Assembly: GCF_029360725.1 (NCBI RefSeq)
Contig: NZ_JARKMY010000002.1
Location: 1,250,730 to 1,314,729 of the forward strand
DNA: 64,000 nt
Reading direction: 5' to 3'
Source: Chryseolinea sp. H1M3-3
GTDB taxonomy: Bacteria; Bacteroidota; Bacteroidia; Cytophagales; Cyclobacteriaceae
Shown here: one piece after another, positions 18,900-28,212 of the stretch
Numbering within the stretch: position 1 is the stretch's first letter
How the letters are laid out: each line of letters opens with the position of its first letter
The notes under the pieces: generated by a model
Told to the model about the DNA's origin: nothing
What the model saw: only the letters and a program-made list of their open reading frames with translations
Database searches by the model: none
Program-made: the position numbers and the translations under genes

Positions 18900-20324
18900 A
18901 TGAATAGAACCTGGAATCGTCGAGAATTTTTACAAAGGACCGGTGCTGCTACGATCGCTGCCTTAGCGGCAGGAATGCCCACGGCAAGCCTTTTAAGTTC
19001 TTGCAGCAGAAACAAGATCAAGTCAACCGCCGACACCGTGATCTTGCTGTGGATGGCGGGAGGAATGGCACATACAGATACTTTTGATCCAAAGAAGTAT
19101 ACGCCGTTCGAGAAAGGTATGCAGGCCAACAGTGTCTTAAGCACCTTTAAATCAGTACCCACAGCGTTGGATGGTATTCATTTTTCTGAGGGCCTTGAGT
19201 CGATTGGAAGTGTAATGAATCTCGGTACCATCATTCGTTCTTATGTAGCCGCTGACCTTGGTCACATTTTGCATTCAAGACATCAATATCACTGGCATAC
19301 TTGCTATGAACCTCCGCAGACAGTCGCTGCTCCACACATAGGTTCGTGGATCGCGAAGGAATTGGGTCCGAAAAATCCCGTGATCCCGGCGTTTATTGAT
19401 ATTGGACAAAGATTTACCGTAGGGGAGGCCGAAGAACTAAAAGCTTTTCATACCGCAGGTTTTTTGGGAAATGAATTTGGTCCATTCTTTATCCCTGATC
19501 CGAGTGCAGGGTTGGAAAGTGTAAAGCCTCCAGTGGGTATGAGTTATCAGCGCTTTGAAAAGCGTAATCAACTTTATAATGAACTGATCAGTAAGAGTCC
19601 CTACAATGAATCTGGTAGTGATTATCAAAAAGAGTCGCTGAAACGTTCGATGGAACAAGCATACAGGTTGCTGAATTCTCCGGAAGCAAAGGCGTTTGAT
19701 TTGAGTACGGAGCCAAAAGAAAGTTATGCTAAATATAACACCGGCAGATTTGGACTTGGTTGTCTCCTTGCCCGGCGACTGACGGAACAAGGTGCAAGAT
19801 TTATAAGTGTTACCACGGAGTATGAACCCTTTAAAGGTTGGGATACGCACGAAAATGGATATACGCGGTTAAAGGGTATGAAAAAACAAATTGATGGTCC
19901 TGTGTCGCAGTTAATAAAAGACCTGAAGCAATCAGGACATTTGGATAGAACGCTGGTTATTCTCGCCAGTGAGTTTAGTCGTGATATGATGGTGGAAGGT
20001 CGCCCCGGAGCAAAGGTCAAGGAGCAGGTCGATCAGCCGGACGTAATCCATAACATAAAACATTATGGCATGCATCGTCATTTTACAGATGGGTGTTCCA
20101 TATTAATGTTCGGTGGCGGTATTAAGCAAGGCTTTGTTTATGGGAAGACATCCGATGAGCGTCCGTGTAAGACAATAGAAAAGCCCATTAAAATTGATCA
20201 GGTACACCAGACGTTGTACCATGCGTTAGGGATTGCAGAAGATACGCATTACGTAATCGAAAAGAGACCATTCTATACAACACCTGATGGCAAGGGGGTG
20301 GCGGAGATGGAATTGTTTGCATGA
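18900..20324 (+). CDS. Tat-exported DUF1501 protein (alkaline-phosphatase fold)
   Basis: 474 residues. A Tat signal (WNRREFLQRTG, then a hydrophobic Ala-rich stretch ending SLLSSC) predicts export, perhaps as a lipoprotein. The body matches DUF1501: VILLWMAGGMAHTDTFDPK near the start, YQYHWHTCY-like region, LLARRLTEQGARFISV in the middle, and TLVILASEFSR and HYGMHRHFTDGCSILMFGGGIKQG near the end. DUF1501 is related to sulfatase/alkaline phosphatase folds, but no sulfatase Cys/Ser motif is seen. The start is 18 bp after the PSD1-type gene, forming the conserved pair. Probable partner in periplasmic oxidation or hydrolysis. Confidence 0.9.
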   Translation: MNRTWNRREFLQRTGAATIAALAAGMPTASLLSSCSRNKIKSTADTVILLWMAGGMAHTDTFDPKKYTPFEKGMQANSVLSTFKSVPTALDGIHFSEGLESIGSVMNLGTIIRSYVAADLGHILHSRHQYHWHTCYEPPQTVAAPHIGSWIAKELGPKNPVIPAFIDIGQRFTVGEAEELKAFHTAGFLGNEFGPFFIPDPSAGLESVKPPVGMSYQRFEKRNQLYNELISKSPYNESGSDYQKESLKRSMEQAYRLLNSPEAKAFDLSTEPKESYAKYNTGRFGLGCLLARRLTEQGARFISVTTEYEPFKGWDTHENGYTRLKGMKKQIDGPVSQLIKDLKQSGHLDRTLVILASEFSRDMMVEGRPGAKVKEQVDQPDVIHNIKHYGMHRHFTDGCSILMFGGGIKQGFVYGKTSDERPCKTIEKPIKIDQVHQTLYHALGIAEDTHYVIEKRPFYTTPDGKGVAEMELFA

Positions 20325-20377
20325 TGGGAAGTGTTGGGGTGTTGAAGTTCGAAGTGTTGGAGTGGCGGTGATAAGGT

Positions 20378-21838
20378 AGGTTGTACTTCGCAGTAGGCGT
20401 GGGGTTGATCGGTCGCGTGGTTTTACGAGTACGGGATCAACGGTGGTACAAATTTTTCTTCTTGAGAACAACAAGACCGTAAAACGCCGCCCTCGCCATT
20501 GTTGGTATTGCGGGTTGCCTAGTGCCCAAGCTCTACCAACAACCGCAGTCACTTGTATAACCGGTCTTTGAATTTTACAATTAAAAATCTAACGCTGCGG
20601 CCGTCTGCCCTTCAATTTGTTTTTTTCATTTCTGCATTATTGTGCCATAGAAAGTCTGTTATCCACTTGCGTGCGGTTGTTGGTCCGCCGCGCACGATCT
20701 TACGCACAAGACCAACAACGGCGGGTGTCGGATGTCCTTCATCGTCGTGAATAGGAAGAACGTGACAACGTCGCCGTAGTTGGTATTGCGTGAGAGCTTA
20801 GTGCGTGAGCTCTACCAACAACCGCACTCACCTGGATAACAGGTTTTGGTTGTGATAAATTAAAATCTCACAGTACGGCCCGTTTGTTCTTCCATTTGGT
20901 TTTTTCATTTCTGCATTATTGTGCCATAGAAAGTTTGTTATCAGCGTGCGTGCGGTTGTTGGTCCGCCGCGCACGATCTTACGCACAAGACCAACAACGG
21001 CGGGTGTTGGATGTCCTTCATCGTCGTGAATAGGAAGAACGTAACAACGTCGCCGTTGTTGGTATTGCCTGAGAGCTTAGGGCGTGAGCTCTACCAACAA
21101 CCGCACTCACTTGGATAACAGGTTTTGGTTGTGATAAATTAAAGTCTTACAGTACGGCCTGTTGTTGTTCCATTTGGCTTTTTTCATTTCTGCATTATTG
21201 TGCCATAGAAAGTCTGTTATCAGCGTGCGTGCGGTTGTTGGTCGGCCGCGCACGATCTTACGCACAAGACCAACAACGGCGGGTGTTGGATGTCCTTCAC
21301 GGTCGTGAATAGAAAGAACGTAAAAACGTCGCCGTTGTTGGTATTGCGGGAGAGCTTAGTGCGTGAGCTCTACCAACAACCGCACTCACTTGGATAACAG
21401 GTTTTATTTGTGATAAATTAAAATCTCAAGGTACGGCCCGTTTGTTCTTCCATTTGGTTTTTTTCATTTCTGCATTATTGTGCCATAGAAAGTCTGTTAT
21501 CAGCGTGCGTGCGGTTGTTGGTCTACCCACAAGACCAACAACGGCGGGTGTTGGATGTCCTTCACGGTCGTGAATAGGAAGAACGTAAAAACGTCGCCGT
21601 TGTTGGTATTGCGGGTGGCCAGTGAGTTAGCTCTACCAACAACCGTGCTCACTTGGATAACAGGTTTGGTTGTGATAAATTAAAATCTCAAGGTACGGCC
21701 TGTTTGTTCTTCCATTTGGTTTTTTTCATTCTGCATTATTGTGCCATAGAGATTCTGTTATCCACTTGCGTGCGGTTGTTAATGAGCGGCGCGCAAGGCC
21801 AACCGCACAACACCAACAACGGCGGGTGCAGGAACAAA
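20378..21838. repeat. Tandem ~279-bp repeats, each with two long hairpins
   Basis: The non-coding interval between the convergent DUF1501 and TIM-barrel genes is filled by about five units. The anchor GTGCCATA recurs at 20642, 20921, 21200, 21480 and 21741 (periods 279, 279, 280, 261), with a diverged partial unit on the left. Each unit has hairpin 1 with 10-bp arms GTTGTTGGTC/GACCAACAAC (for example 20676-20685 with 20710-20719, loop 24 nt) and hairpin 2 with GTTGTTGGTA/TACCAACAAC (for example 21055-21064 with 21092-21101) and a nested AGAGCT/AGCTCT stem. In unit 4 the loop of hairpin 1 is reduced to 9 nt while both arms stay perfect. The left partial unit has GTTGATC/GATCAAC with the same 24-nt loop. 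No coding frame is conserved between units. Confidence 0.9.
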
Positions 21839-21927
21839 AATGTGACCTGAATTTTATGCGATTGATAAAGCCGCCAGAACTTATTGAATATTGTGGTACG
21901 TTGAAGCCGTTATACTTCAGCGCCCAT

Positions 21928-22782
21928 CTATTTCAACCCGTGAACCTGGCACATTTGTTTAATAAATGCGTAACCCTTTTCAGCAATATCCCAGGGCTTA
22001 TCGTATTCACGCCAGACGTTAATGGCATTTGCAAAATCGGGGTCGTTGCGCGAGAAGGCTTCTATAGTAAGCCATCCTTCATAATTTATTTTTGCTAAGG
22101 CAGAATACGTTTCATCCCAAAGGACATGTCCACTACCGGGAGTGCCACGGTCATTTTCGCTGATGTGGACGTGATGTAAAACTGGTGCAATGGTATCGAG
22201 GGCCGTTGCTATTTTTTTTTCTTCAATGTTTGAATGATGTGTATCATACATGGCCTTAACACGGGGATGATCAGCTGTCAAGACTAGGTACTTCAGTTGG
22301 TTCATGGTGTTACACAAATAACATTCAAAGCGATTCAGCGCCTCTAAGGCCAACGTTATGTTGGCTTGTGCTGCATATTCACCGGCAGTGTGAAGTACTT
22401 CTGCGCTCCATTGATATTCCTGCTCTTGCGGAGCGTTGCGTGAAAAGTTTGCGTGGGCAGAATGGAAAGGCCCACAAAGTACTTTTGAATGCATACCATG
22501 CGTTCTGTCGATGGCCCACTTGATCCGGTCCAATGCTTTTGCCCTCACCGTTGCAGAAGGGTCAGCAGGATTAGTATCCTTATCCATAACCGTTACTGCC
22601 GTAGTCTCTAATCCTAAAGCATGTGCATGATCACCAAAGCGCCGGTAAGCGTTGGCATCGGGTGATCCAATAAAACATTCGACACCATCGTAGCCTATTT
22701 TTTTTAGTCTGTCGACGGTGGGCAATACTTTATCAGAAACATCGGCTGTCCAGGCCAGCACATTAAATCCTATTTTTATCAT
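21928..22782 (-). CDS. Ketose 3-epimerase-like TIM-barrel protein (D-tagatose/psicose 3-epimerase family)
   Basis: 284 residues, standard length. The Mn-binding set of D-tagatose 3-epimerase (E152, D185, H211, E246 in the Pseudomonas cichorii enzyme, from memory) appears here at E147, D180, H206 and E241, a constant offset of five. The catalytic His and Arg equivalents are at H183 and R212. The N-terminus MIKIGFNVLAW is also typical. There is no signal peptide, so it is cytoplasmic. It is the last gene of the nine-gene minus-strand operon, 58 bp after the SGNH-dehydrogenase gene. A C3 epimerase fits a pathway that handles 3-oxidised sugars. Hydroxypyruvate isomerase is the main alternative. 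Confidence 0.83.
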   Translation of the reverse strand: MIKIGFNVLAWTADVSDKVLPTVDRLKKIGYDGVECFIGSPDANAYRRFGDHAHALGLETTAVTVMDKDTNPADPSATVRAKALDRIKWAIDRTHGMHSKVLCGPFHSAHANFSRNAPQEQEYQWSAEVLHTAGEYAAQANITLALEALNRFECYLCNTMNQLKYLVLTADHPRVKAMYDTHHSNIEEKKIATALDTIAPVLHHVHISENDRGTPGSGHVLWDETYSALAKINYEGWLTIEAFSRNDPDFANAINVWREYDKPWDIAEKGYAFIKQMCQVHGLK

Positions 22783-22840
22783 CGCTATAATCCTTTGCTG
22801 TATTGCATATTTAAAAAACTATTTTGACGTAATCACTACG

Positions 22841-25800
22841 TTACCGCTCCATCGGATGTTGCTTTAGCAACTCCGCTGGTGAATAGAAACCGGATTTTTC
22901 TTTGGTGGCCTCCCGTATTTTTTTCACTTGTTCAGGAGAGATCGGGGATGCTTTATTACCGAATGAATTTCGTACGTAGGTAAGTACCGCAGCTACTTCT
23001 TCATCGTTAAGCAATCCCGCAAAAGGTGTCATTGGAACTTGTCCTCCGTATTTTTGTCCAAGCACTTCAATCGGTCCATGGAGCCCGTTCAGTACAAGCT
23101 TGATCAGGCGCTCACTGCTGCCTGTTACCCACGGAGTCCCGGCGAGCGGAGGGAAGCCTGACGCAGAAAGGCCTGCACCGTCCGGTTGATGACAGGTATT
23201 ACAAAAACCATCACGGCTATAGATTGCTTTGCCTTTTGTAAACAGTGCTAAATCATTTCCTTTAAGATGCGTTTTGATTATTTCTTCTTTCTTCTCTTCT
23301 ACCGACCTTCCGTTAAGATGCGCCACTGCTGTCTCATGAGCAGGCGCCATCCACTCGTCAAGTGGAAGTTTGGCAGCTTCGTTAAGAATTTCAAGTCCTT
23401 GTTCTTTGTTCAACCATGACGCAGCTACTATAGCTTCTAATCGTACCCGACCATGGTCGTCTTTTGCGGCTTGCATTAATAAATCGGCTTGATCTTTTAC
23501 CTGATGGCCGGTATAACGAAGGACTCTTACGGCTGCTGCCCTTACATGATAATCTTTTGCAATGAGTAATTGTCGAAGGAGCGGTTGATCCACTTGATTC
23601 ATACCCCAGCTTACCCAAAGCGCTTCCAGCAAGTGATGCTCGTAACGGGGATCGTTTTTATCCAGCTTCTTCATCCAGGTGGTCAGTTGTGACAGAACTT
23701 CGGATACGTTCCGTCCTCTTAATTCCCGGCGCGTCCGGTAGCGGGTCCGATATTCCGGAAGCTTCAAGTTATCCAAAAGGGCTTCGATGCTGGCGCCGGC
23801 TATTACTGCAGGTGTAATCAACGGCCGTGATGGATAGGTAATGCGATAGATACGGCCGTGCGCGTGATCACGAAGTGGGTCCCTTGCATTATGTTGCATG
23901 TGACCAATCAATATGTTATGCCAGTCGGCAACATACAATGAACCATCGGGGGCAAACTCCATGTCAACGGGTCGGAAGTTTCTGTCTTCTGATTTTATCA
24001 GGTCTAAACGATGATTGCTTTTATAGCCTGTGCCGTCATCAATTAAGGTATGCTGTTTGGTGCCAAGAAAACCTATGGTATTGTTGATCAGAAAATCACC
24101 CTGAACATCATCCGGAAAATGGCGGCTTGAAACAAACTCCAGGCCGGACGTTGGACGTACCCGATGTTTTTCTTCAATCAGTTGTTTTGATTTTGGATTC
24201 GAAACACCGTATCGTGATTTGACGGAACCTGGCATCATCCACCTTACATCAGGGCTTGAAGTTTCTGCGAAGAAGTTCTGTCCCCATTCGTCAAAGGCAA
24301 TCCCCCAGGGATTAGGAATGGAGAGTTGCGCCGTCCGTTCCAAGTGATGACGTGCTGGATTATAACGGTAGAAGCCCCCGTTCGTTGCTCGCACGGGACC
24401 ATAGGATGTTTCGACATTCGTATGTAAAAATACACCTTCCCCCATGTAGATTGCGCCTGAAGGATCGGCACAAAAGGCATGAATTTCGTGATGCGTGTCG
24501 TGGTCATCAAAACCACTCAATAAGATTTCTTTTTTATCGGCTTTATCATCACCATCGGTGTCACTAAATAAAACCAGGTTAGTTCCTTGCGAGATATAAA
24601 CGCCCTCCGGTGCAATCTCAAAGCCATTAGCAAGATGTAAACCGCCCACGAACGTTTTTTGTTTGTCGGCTTTACCATCGGCGTCAGTGTCTTCAAGAAT
24701 AATAAGTTTATCATCGGGGCGCTTGTCGCCTGGTTTATAATGCGGGTAACTCGGCATGGTTGCTACCCACAGCCGACCTTTGTTGTCGAATGATATCTGC
24801 GATGGTTTGGCCAGTTCTGGAAACTCCTTTTCGGAAGCGAACAATTCAATTTTATAACCTGGGGCTACTTTAATTTTGTTAAGAGCATCCTGGCCATACA
24901 GATATTCCAGACTTCCATTTTTTTCGGGATTATAATTTGTCTTTACTTCAGGAAGCGTAGAAGTTTTTTTGTCCGCTTCTGCGAGATCCATTTTTTTTCC
25001 TTTAGCTGCTTGCCATATGGCTTCATCCCGTATTGCGGTCATTTCGCGGATCTTCCTGATTTCAGCAGGGTAATTCTCCGGACCGAAAGGATTGTATCGT
25101 CGACCATAAACATGGACACCATTGGGGATCTTAATATCATTGTGCCACATCCAGTTTTTTTCCTGTACGGCGGCATGAACCAATTCCCGGTGCGCTTCTG
25201 CTGTTGGTGTAACCCTACCAAAAATTTCATCTGCCAGGAGCTTAGAAAATTTAGCGTATCCTTCGTCTGTTAGCTGTGAGCCATCGATGGTTAGGGGTTC
25301 ATTACTGTTGTTAAACCAGGCTTTAGATGGTGTAAAGGCATCCACAAACGGAACATTGTTTTTCGCGGCGATTTCCTTCATTCCCTCTGCATATAGTTTA
25401 AGGTTATCGTTTTCAGTTTTACCATTGGGCAAATCAAATTTCGAAGAAAGATCTTCAAAGGCGATAGGGGATACAATGATTAACTGGGGTGGCACTTTTC
25501 CATTGTATTGTTGACTTTTCGTATGCCGGATGAATGCGTCAAGCTCATCTTTGTAATTCTCCAATCCCTCTTTACCCTGGAAAGACTCATTGAACCCAAA
25601 AAATGCGATGATAACATCTGCCTGAAGTCTTGATAGCCATTGATCCTCTGTTTCGAAATGACCCTGGCTGTCGGAATAATTTCCTAGCTCCGTTTGAAAT
25701 TTCTCCGCTCCTGGAAATGCCCACGGAGATACCCTTGAAGCATGAGGACGAAAGCCCGGCGTATTTCCTCCATCACACATATTACGGATAAATAACAAAC

Positions 25801-26062
25801 TGTCGGGATAACGAAGATGCATTTCTGTTTCGAAGTGGCCGAAGTTCATCATTCGTGATCCAAGATTATTGCCGATCAAAACAATGTGAGAATTTTTCTT
25901 AATGTCAATCTTCGGAGAAGGAGATTGAGAGCACTGAATAAGAAATAATGAAATGAAGAAGATTCCAAAAATTTTATACGTAGCGACGAGGTGCTTTTTC
26001 GGTATTTGGATCATGTTGATATTTAATTGCATTATCCCGAGCTTCACTTCGGGCCGATGCAT
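22841..26062 (-). CDS. Fusion: SGNH hydrolase, PVC-type dehydrogenase, HEAT and cytochrome c (lipoprotein)
   Basis: 1073 residues from the ATG at 26062, whose A overlaps the preceding stop (TAATG). An internal ATG at 26014 would give a proper lipoprotein signal (hydrophobic run ending LIQC) and is the more likely functional start. Order: SGNH/GDSL-like hydrolase domain (about 50-290, IVLIGNNLGSRM, later FFGFNES and DGSQLTDEGY), sugar-dehydrogenase propeller (about 390-750) with DTDADGKAD-type loops, HEAT repeats (about 770-930), and a C-terminal cytochrome c with CNTCH (near 950) and Met ligand region VPMTPF. The canonical GDSL Ser is not obvious: block I reads GNNLGSR. It probably deacylates and oxidises a periplasmic substrate. 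Confidence 0.87.
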   Translation of the reverse strand: MHRPEVKLGIMQLNINMIQIPKKHLVATYKIFGIFFISLFLIQCSQSPSPKIDIKKNSHIVLIGNNLGSRMMNFGHFETEMHLRYPDSLLFIRNMCDGGNTPGFRPHASRVSPWAFPGAEKFQTELGNYSDSQGHFETEDQWLSRLQADVIIAFFGFNESFQGKEGLENYKDELDAFIRHTKSQQYNGKVPPQLIIVSPIAFEDLSSKFDLPNGKTENDNLKLYAEGMKEIAAKNNVPFVDAFTPSKAWFNNSNEPLTIDGSQLTDEGYAKFSKLLADEIFGRVTPTAEAHRELVHAAVQEKNWMWHNDIKIPNGVHVYGRRYNPFGPENYPAEIRKIREMTAIRDEAIWQAAKGKKMDLAEADKKTSTLPEVKTNYNPEKNGSLEYLYGQDALNKIKVAPGYKIELFASEKEFPELAKPSQISFDNKGRLWVATMPSYPHYKPGDKRPDDKLIILEDTDADGKADKQKTFVGGLHLANGFEIAPEGVYISQGTNLVLFSDTDGDDKADKKEILLSGFDDHDTHHEIHAFCADPSGAIYMGEGVFLHTNVETSYGPVRATNGGFYRYNPARHHLERTAQLSIPNPWGIAFDEWGQNFFAETSSPDVRWMMPGSVKSRYGVSNPKSKQLIEEKHRVRPTSGLEFVSSRHFPDDVQGDFLINNTIGFLGTKQHTLIDDGTGYKSNHRLDLIKSEDRNFRPVDMEFAPDGSLYVADWHNILIGHMQHNARDPLRDHAHGRIYRITYPSRPLITPAVIAGASIEALLDNLKLPEYRTRYRTRRELRGRNVSEVLSQLTTWMKKLDKNDPRYEHHLLEALWVSWGMNQVDQPLLRQLLIAKDYHVRAAAVRVLRYTGHQVKDQADLLMQAAKDDHGRVRLEAIVAASWLNKEQGLEILNEAAKLPLDEWMAPAHETAVAHLNGRSVEEKKEEIIKTHLKGNDLALFTKGKAIYSRDGFCNTCHQPDGAGLSASGFPPLAGTPWVTGSSERLIKLVLNGLHGPIEVLGQKYGGQVPMTPFAGLLNDEEVAAVLTYVRNSFGNKASPISPEQVKKIREATKEKSGFYSPAELLKQHPMER

Positions 26063-26928
26063 TATTTTGTTTCTGTTCTATACGGAACGTCAATGGCGAT
26101 TTTTCCCTTCCATTTTTTTGGTACCGGTTTGCCAAGTGTCCAATGAATGGCGTTGACTAAAACACGCTGGAAGGCTTCAACACTAAAATCTGCCGGGTGA
26201 CCCAGCGTTGTTGCAAACACTTTTCCACCTGCATGAGTCTGCCACGTCCAGGCTACCGGGTTGTCTTCAAATCCGGCTTTGTCCGGATTGACAGCTTTTC
26301 CCATCAGGAGCCAGGTAGATCCTTTCGCTGGATAATCGGGAAGCACTTTATAAAGCCACGAGCTCACGTGAAAGGAGGGATCTACTCCAGTTAAAATGGG
26401 ATGTTTTGCAGCATCTGGTATGACAGTAACGTCGGTACTGCATCCATGGCCGCAATGGGTATGCCCCGCTTTTCCACCCCAGCCGGGAGGGGAGCCCAAT
26501 GCAAACTCTCCGAAAGCATTCCACTTTTCCAATGGATGACCCTTTGGATAATTGAACGCATGGGTACTGGTCCGTAAACCCACGACAGGCCTTCCGGATT
26601 TCAGATAGTCATCAATATATTTTACCTGGTCTGCCGGCAATCTCCTCCACCTAAGGTAGAATACAGCAAGGTCTGCATCCTTTAGCGCTTCTAATCCGGG
26701 AATATTTTCTTCCGCGTTGTGGTCCGGATGCGATTTAAGCACGGTCACCTGCAGACCATACTGTTCTTCAAGCGCTTTCGCCAATAGCGGCATCGTTGCT
26801 TCGCTGCTATACTCATGATCACCGGTTACAAAAACTATCTTTGTTTTTTTCGAAGCTGGTTGCGCCGACGCGAAGACGGTAAGCGCTATAACCAGGGCGA
26901 TGGTGAGTGTGATGATTGTGAGTTTCAT
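26062..26928 (-). CDS. ThuA-domain protein, secreted
   Basis: 288 residues with a signal peptide (about 1-22, ending ASA). The ThuA domain is a flavodoxin/glutamine-amidotransferase-like fold: IVFVTGDHEYSSEATMPLLAKAL at the N-terminus, DLAVFYLRWRRLPADQ, and the conserved tail VAWTWQTHAGGKVFATTLGHPADF. The THCGHGCST segment is typical of the group found next to haem-c dehydrogenases. ThuA of rhizobia takes part in trehalose use through 3-ketotrehalose together with a Gfo/Idh dehydrogenase, which matches the Gfo/Idh gene upstream. Its stop overlaps the next start by one base. Confidence 0.87.
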   Translation of the reverse strand: MKLTIITLTIALVIALTVFASAQPASKKTKIVFVTGDHEYSSEATMPLLAKALEEQYGLQVTVLKSHPDHNAEENIPGLEALKDADLAVFYLRWRRLPADQVKYIDDYLKSGRPVVGLRTSTHAFNYPKGHPLEKWNAFGEFALGSPPGWGGKAGHTHCGHGCSTDVTVIPDAAKHPILTGVDPSFHVSSWLYKVLPDYPAKGSTWLLMGKAVNPDKAGFEDNPVAWTWQTHAGGKVFATTLGHPADFSVEAFQRVLVNAIHWTLGKPVPKKWKGKIAIDVPYRTETK

Positions 26929-27023
26929 ATCATAATTTTATAGATAATCAATGATCAACATCTAGCAATCAGCGGCAGTACCATTGTCCCACCGATTACC
27001 GATTACCTGATAACCGATCACCT

Positions 27024-28184
27024 TTAATACTGTTTCCCCTTCACCCCCGTATCCTTCCAGCTTTTTGAAGATGCCGATGAAAGTACAGCTTCACAAACTT
27101 TTTGAGTTTGCAGGGCATCTTCGAAAGTAGGGTGACACGCGCTTCCATCTTCGAGGCTTTTCAGAAAATCTGCTACCTGGTGAACAAAGCTGTGTTCATA
27201 ACCGATTCCTAAGCCGGGCACCCACCATTTGTCCATATAAGGTTGGTCGCCATCGGTTACATGAATCGAGCGCCATCCTCTTACGATAGACTCATCGCGA
27301 TGATCAAAATATTCGAGGCGATTCAGGTCGTGCAAGTCCCATCGAATGGAAGCATGCTCGCCATTGATCTCAAAAGTATACAGCGCTTTATGTCCCCTGG
27401 CGTACCGGGTTGATTCAAAAAGTCCTAATGAACCGTTTTCAAAGTGGCAATGGAAAATGCAGGCGTCATCAATGCCTACTGGCTGGACCTTTCCTGTAAG
27501 CTGATGAAGTCGTTGCTTCACGAAAGTTTCTGTAACCGCTGAAACATCTTTGATGGCACCATTTAACCACATGGCTGTATCGATGCAATGGGCAAGCAGG
27601 TCGCCCGTTACACCGGATCCTGCAGCGTCTACATCCATCCGCCATAGACCCGTTCCTCCCTGGGGAAGGTCTGCATTGATGGTCCAGTCTTGTAAAAAAT
27701 TCGCACGATAGTGAAAAATCTTTCCCAATTTACCCGAGTCGACCAATTGCTTGGCCAACGACACGGCTGGTAGCCGGCGGTAGTTGTACCATACCGTGTT
27801 AGCAACGCCAGCTTTTTTTACAGCATCGACCATGCGATTTCCTTCTTCCAGCGTTCTGGATAGCGGCTTTTCGCAAAGTACCATTTTACCTGCTTTAGCA
27901 GCGGCAACTGCAATTTGTTCGTGCGTGTCATTGGGTGTGCAGATATCAACGGCATCGATGTCGTTTCGGTTAACAAGGGTTTTCCAATCTGTTTCAAACG
28001 ACTCGTAGCCCCACTGTTGGGAGAACGCTTGAACATTATTCCTGCTTCGCGAACAAACTGCTTGTAACACCGGGCGGTACGACAATGTTGGAAAAAAATC
28101 ACCGACACGTTTATATCCATTAGAATGCGTCCGGCCCATAAAGCCACAGCCGACCAATCCAATTCTTAGCGTTTTCTCACTCAT
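27024..28184 (-). CDS. Gfo/Idh/MocA-family NAD(P)-dependent dehydrogenase
   Basis: 386 residues. The Rossmann motif is [16 protein letters not shown] (about 9-24). The family catalytic Lys lies in the CEKP motif (about 103-106) and the later His in [12 protein letters not shown]. No signal peptide, so cytoplasmic. Enzymes of this family oxidise or reduce hydroxyl groups of sugars, often at C3. It sits between the TIM-barrel gene (28 bp upstream) and ThuA (95 bp downstream) in the nine-gene operon. It would supply either the 3-keto sugar or the final reduction back to the hydroxyl sugar. The direction cannot be read from sequence. Confidence 0.9.
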   Translation of the reverse strand: MSEKTLRIGLVGCGFMGRTHSNGYKRVGDFFPTLSYRPVLQAVCSRSRNNVQAFSQQWGYESFETDWKTLVNRNDIDAVDICTPNDTHEQIAVAAAKAGKMVLCEKPLSRTLEEGNRMVDAVKKAGVANTVWYNYRRLPAVSLAKQLVDSGKLGKIFHYRANFLQDWTINADLPQGGTGLWRMDVDAAGSGVTGDLLAHCIDTAMWLNGAIKDVSAVTETFVKQRLHQLTGKVQPVGIDDACIFHCHFENGSLGLFESTRYARGHKALYTFEINGEHASIRWDLHDLNRLEYFDHRDESIVRGWRSIHVTDGDQPYMDKWWVPGLGIGYEHSFVHQVADFLKSLEDGSACHPTFEDALQTQKVCEAVLSSASSKSWKDTGVKGKQY

Positions 28185-28212
28185 GTTTAACTTCTGTTAG
28201 TAGATTAAAATA

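Noticed and set aside
20378-21838. CRISPR array
   Set aside because: Units are about 279 bp with no short direct repeat/spacer alternation, and the sequence between hairpins is itself repeated. No cas genes are present.
20378-21838. Integron attC array
   Set aside because: The arms GTTGTTGGT do not fit the GTTRRRY core, there are no cassette genes between hairpins and no integrase.
20553-21850. Short open frames of about 65 codons inside the repeats (20553-20750, 21653-21850)
   Set aside because: The frames are not in register from unit to unit and carry no domain; they are chance frames of the repeat.
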